Of a DNA stretch of 64,000 nucleotides, positions 60,467 through 64,000 are shown in pieces. The number at the start of each line of letters is the position of its first letter. Position 1 is the first letter of the stretch. Under the pieces are notes generated by a model that ran no database searches, had not been told where the DNA came from, and was given only the letters and a program-made list of their open reading frames with translations. The translations under genes were made by a program, and so were the position numbers. The DNA is from Isoperla grammatica (Eukaryota > Arthropoda > Insecta > Plecoptera > Perlodidae): assembly GCA_945910005.1 (NCBI GenBank), contig OX246741.1, positions 36,379,979 through 36,443,978 on the forward strand. Reading direction: 5' to 3'.

Positions 60467-62401
60467 CTGTAACCTCACCAAGATCTCAACCACATACAGG
60501 GTCTTTTTTAGGATGTGGAAACTTGGAAAGAGTAAAACCATGGACCTTTAATAGGAAAGTCTCATCAAAAATAAATATTCCTCAAAGCACCTAAAAATGG
60601 AAGATCATTATCTAAAAATACGGGCGGTATATTTTTTATATCTGAGAAGCGTATATTTCCAATTCTATTAGCATTTTAAGTTTGAAATTTGGAACTTCCA
60701 ATTCCGTAATTGAAAAACGGCCCTTGACGTCATATCTCATGTAAACAACTGCCTCCTTGAAGTATTCTTAATAACAAATACCTTACTAACTAGAATAGTG
60801 GCGAAAAGCCGACACTAGCGCCACTACCGGAGCGGTTCGATCGAAATTGATTGCTTAGATTCAAAGCAGTAGTAAATTAATTTTCTGGCCCCCCGCACGT
60901 GACTTTTTCGACAATGTGTCGCTACAGTTTTCGGCGCCAGGCCTTTGGCTACACGTTGGTATATTTTTTGAGTTTATAAGTCCCACCCTTCACCCCCTCC
61001 CGACGTGTTTTATGTTGAATTGCGTTCGACTTCGACGCTCCGGTTTTGCGGGAAAAATTGTAAAAAATTCAAATGTTTTTTATGAATTTTTCGAATACTG
61101 TTGCTCGCAAGTCAATTGAATGGCGCATCTTTTTGTATGTCTTTTTTGAATTTGTATGGTCCCGTTTAAAAGTTACGGGCACCCAAAGACGAAAGATTTT
61201 CGAAATTTGGATTTGACGATTTTGGTACGTTTTTAACGCGTCACATTAAACGGCCCTGCCTGTCGAACCAAACAAGATGTACCATTCGTTTTTGTATTTT
61301 TACCGTCGGTTACTATCTGGGTAACTTGGATTTGGAAATTTTTCGAATCGTCCCGGAACGTTTGGCACACGGATCGTGTACATTTGGTCGCGTGCGTTTT
61401 TTAAAAGGAGCGGGGACACTTTTCTCCCACATTTTTGATTTTCGAACTTTTTCAACTTTTTCATTTTTAAGCATAAAGTTTAATCTGGATTATGGTTGGT
61501 CAATTTTTTGAATTTCGTCCCGGATGCTTAGTTATGGACACTTTTCCATTTTCTCTACACGGTTTCAGTTTTGATTTTTTTGCGTCAAGTTGGTACTTTC
61601 GAAATGGGTTTTGTTTTCCTTGTCCCGATACTGAACACTCTATCGTACAGGGCCATGAAAACACATTTTCAAAAAGTCACCTTTACACTGAATGACAGAC
61701 GTTCGCGCAACTCATTTTTCACGGCTTTAAGACAACACGCATACAAAAGTTTTCTTTTTGTATATTAAAAGTGTTATAAATACGTCATATAACAAATAAT
61801 TGTGTTTAGTATTAATAAATGGACATTTATCTATTTGAAAACGTTTTTTAAAAAAATAAGACTTTACGGGTGTCCGAGTTATGGTGCTTTAACAGATTTC
61901 ATCCGTCTCGTATTTTTGCCGGTATTTGTCTATGAGAATTTTTCAATGTCTTAAAAAAGCATGTTGCAGTTTTTTTTAATTTTTTTCGACTACTTTTATG
62001 AAATTTTAAGGCTATTGACAGCATATTGAACGTACCCGGACGTACCCGGCACGTACCGTCTCTGACATGATTGATCGACTCTGGATATTTGTGTAATTTT
62101 GTTTATTGATTTTCAGTTTTGAACGTCCCCCAAATGTCCGTAACTCGGACAACCCGTTTTGGTATCATATGAAAGTGCGTTCTAATACCTTTTAGAACAT
62201 GTGCAATTTGTTGACGTCACACGTACCGGGACGTACCGGGAAGCTTTTGAACGTGCAAAATTCAACTTTTTTGTTTTTGACCGCCCAAAGTACGAATTTG
62301 TTATGAATTTTTTCGGAATTTTTCGTCGGAATTACTTTTCCCTATTCTTTATTAAATATGTTTAGTTTTTAATTTATCGAAAAAGCTCAAAACACGACGA
62401 C
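60467..62401. other. Intergenic, T-rich low-complexity tract
   Basis: Repeated short words (ACGTACCGG, ACGTACCCGG near 62030-62240; many TTTTTCG) but no element ends or coding region that can be supported. Confidence 0.35.
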
Positions 62402-62423
62402 GGGGGGGGGGGGGGGGGGGGGG
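62402..62423. repeat. G22 homopolymer
   Basis: Uninterrupted run of 22 G. Confidence 0.95.
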
Positions 62424-62699
62424 TGCCGTGTACATCGATGTAATATGAAGAAAATCAATTTCGACACTCACTTTTGTCATTGATGGCTTATTGTGGGCGA
62501 CAAGTTTGACTTACAGACTTTGTGTTAACTTTTTTAGAAAGCGTGATTCAATATTAAATATTCGAGCTCTTTAATTCACCGAAAAAGCTCAACCCGGACT
62601 TTTTATAGGCGCCCGTGTTACACGATGCTTAACGAATAAATTGCCCAATGTTGTAGCATAGTATATTGAGTTCAAGTGTCCAGTGCCATATGGGTCCGC

Positions 62700-62882
62700 G
62701 ATTCGAATCCCACAATTTTCAAGTTTCTCTCTTTACTTAAGTATCCACGACAGTTTTACATGGTATATGTACTTTTTGTACTTAATTTTTTGTGGACTTT
62801 AATTTTTTATTTCATTTTTCAAAATCACACAATTTTCAAGTTTCTTTCTTTACCTAAGTATCTACGACAGTTTTACATGAAA
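62700..62882. repeat. 115-bp tandem duplication after a box B-like word
   Basis: CACAATTTTCAAGTTTCT..CTTTAC.TAAGTAT is present at 62711 and 62826; a third partial CACAATTTTCAAG is near 62978. The preceding GATTCGAATCC (62700-62710) resembles a pol III box B, so a SINE origin is possible. Confidence 0.55.
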
Positions 62883-62982
62883 TGTACGCAGACATACTCG
62901 AAAATTTTTCATCCACTTTAACATTTTTCAACATGACAATTTGTTTTTCTCGTAATTAATTTTTTTTTCTCTTTTCCACAAT

Positions 62983-64000
62983 TTTCAAGCTTTCCAGAAA
63001 GTGACTGATATAATAAGTTAATATGGCGGTAACCTATATTTGGCCCCGGGTAGATTAGGCCCAGAGTGACTCTGCTAGTCGTAAGAGCAGTCCCTGGGCA
63101 GGCACGCGGGTTGAGATTTTGCATGTACAGAATATTAGAAAGGTGCAATTATGAGTGAAGCTGATGCTATTGAGAGGCATGTGGCCTTCATAATAATAAA
63201 GGGTTAATTCAAGTAGATACATTTTAAAGCCTGTATTGACAAATCATCACAACCTCCCCCCCACCCCCCTCCTTTCACCGATAGCTTGTCCACATACCAG
63301 CAATAAATAATGAGTCGATGATCATTCCGCCTACAGAACGTATAAATTATGCTTTCATGCAATACACATAGTTTGTTGTGGTTTCTAGTTAACCTATATA
63401 TATCTCGGTCTTCTTAAGTAGTGGATCAATGAGAATGTTTGTTGTAATGTTCCAAATTAAAACGTAAATGCCGAGCTCGTGGACGCAAAGGTCAAACGTA
63501 ATCAAACCATATGCTACTTCGCTGACTCTTATGGGAAGCGCCATAGTAAATTCATATTTGTCGCGCAGCCATCGAACCGCTCCGACAGAATGCGCTACTT
63601 TCGCCGTTCGCCGCCTTCTTACATGCTAAACACCGCGATTGTCCTGTATTCTAGCGCAGCTGGTTACTAAGGTATTTGTTAATAATATCAACGATATTAA
63701 GTTGGACATTTTACAATATCTAGGATGCAGTGACTTTACAACAATGCCTTTTTTTACCACTGTTTTCTTCAGAAAATACATTTTGATACAGTATTTACCA
63801 AAACGTGTTTAAAATAATGCAATTATTTAAGATATTGTTGTTAATTAATGTTGAGAAGTGTTCATTTACTAACTAGAAATAAACGTTGGTTCAGTTAAAG
63901 TCTTATGAGAGCAATAATCTTCTAAACGGTGGGATTTCAGTACTTTAGGGCACTAGCAACACCAAAAGCCAACAATGAAACAAATGAATTGAATCGATAG
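62983..64000. other. Intergenic, nothing recognised
   Basis: The short open frame at 63479-63670 has slightly more balanced composition than its surroundings but no motif. No gene is called. Confidence 0.35.

Overview
This is animal nuclear DNA: spliced protein-coding exons with GT-AG introns, low gene density, and many transposon-like and tandem repeats. The recurring word AGGCCTA (as in tgtAGGCCTAca) and the TE-rich, intron-rich layout suggest a marine invertebrate, perhaps an echinoderm or other non-vertebrate deuterostome. That assignment is inference, and no phylogenetic marker settles it. No bacterial, organellar or CRISPR features were found.

One gene can be supported: a class I facilitative hexose transporter (SLC2A/GLUT family) on the + strand. 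Eight exons between 44332 and 54057 join with consistent splice phases (0,1,0,1,0,0,0) and encode TM1 to the C-terminus with every family motif present. A probable first coding exon lies 26.7 kb upstream (17601-17636) behind a TATA box and two CCAAT boxes. With it the predicted protein is 483 aa, close to the usual 490-500 aa.

Layout. 1-17.2 kb: intergenic, packed with repeats. These include GC-rich minisatellites, foldback elements with subrepeat-built arms, hAT-type miniature elements (two with 8-bp target duplications), tRNA-like SINE fragments and a large palindrome. 17.4-17.64 kb: candidate promoter and exon 1. 17.6-44.3 kb: putative intron 1, holding a 12.8-kb array of about 173 copies of a 74/75-bp unit, most carrying a perfect CACGTG E-box, plus a pure (TCTG)n tract and a 2.26-kb TIR element. 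44.3-54.06 kb: GLUT exons 2-9. Intron 5 contains 20 copies of a 110/112-bp unit, each of which includes the 3' splice acceptor and first coding bases of exon 6. 54.06-64 kb: 3' UTR and intergenic DNA with dispersed repeats and hairpins, and no recognisable second gene.

The two most notable things are the E-box-bearing satellite in the putative first intron of a glucose transporter, and the minisatellite that has multiplied a real exon's splice acceptor 20-fold. Exon calls rest on reading the translation against the known GLUT family. Repeat calls rest on direct reading of the sequence, and family names for repeats are tentative.
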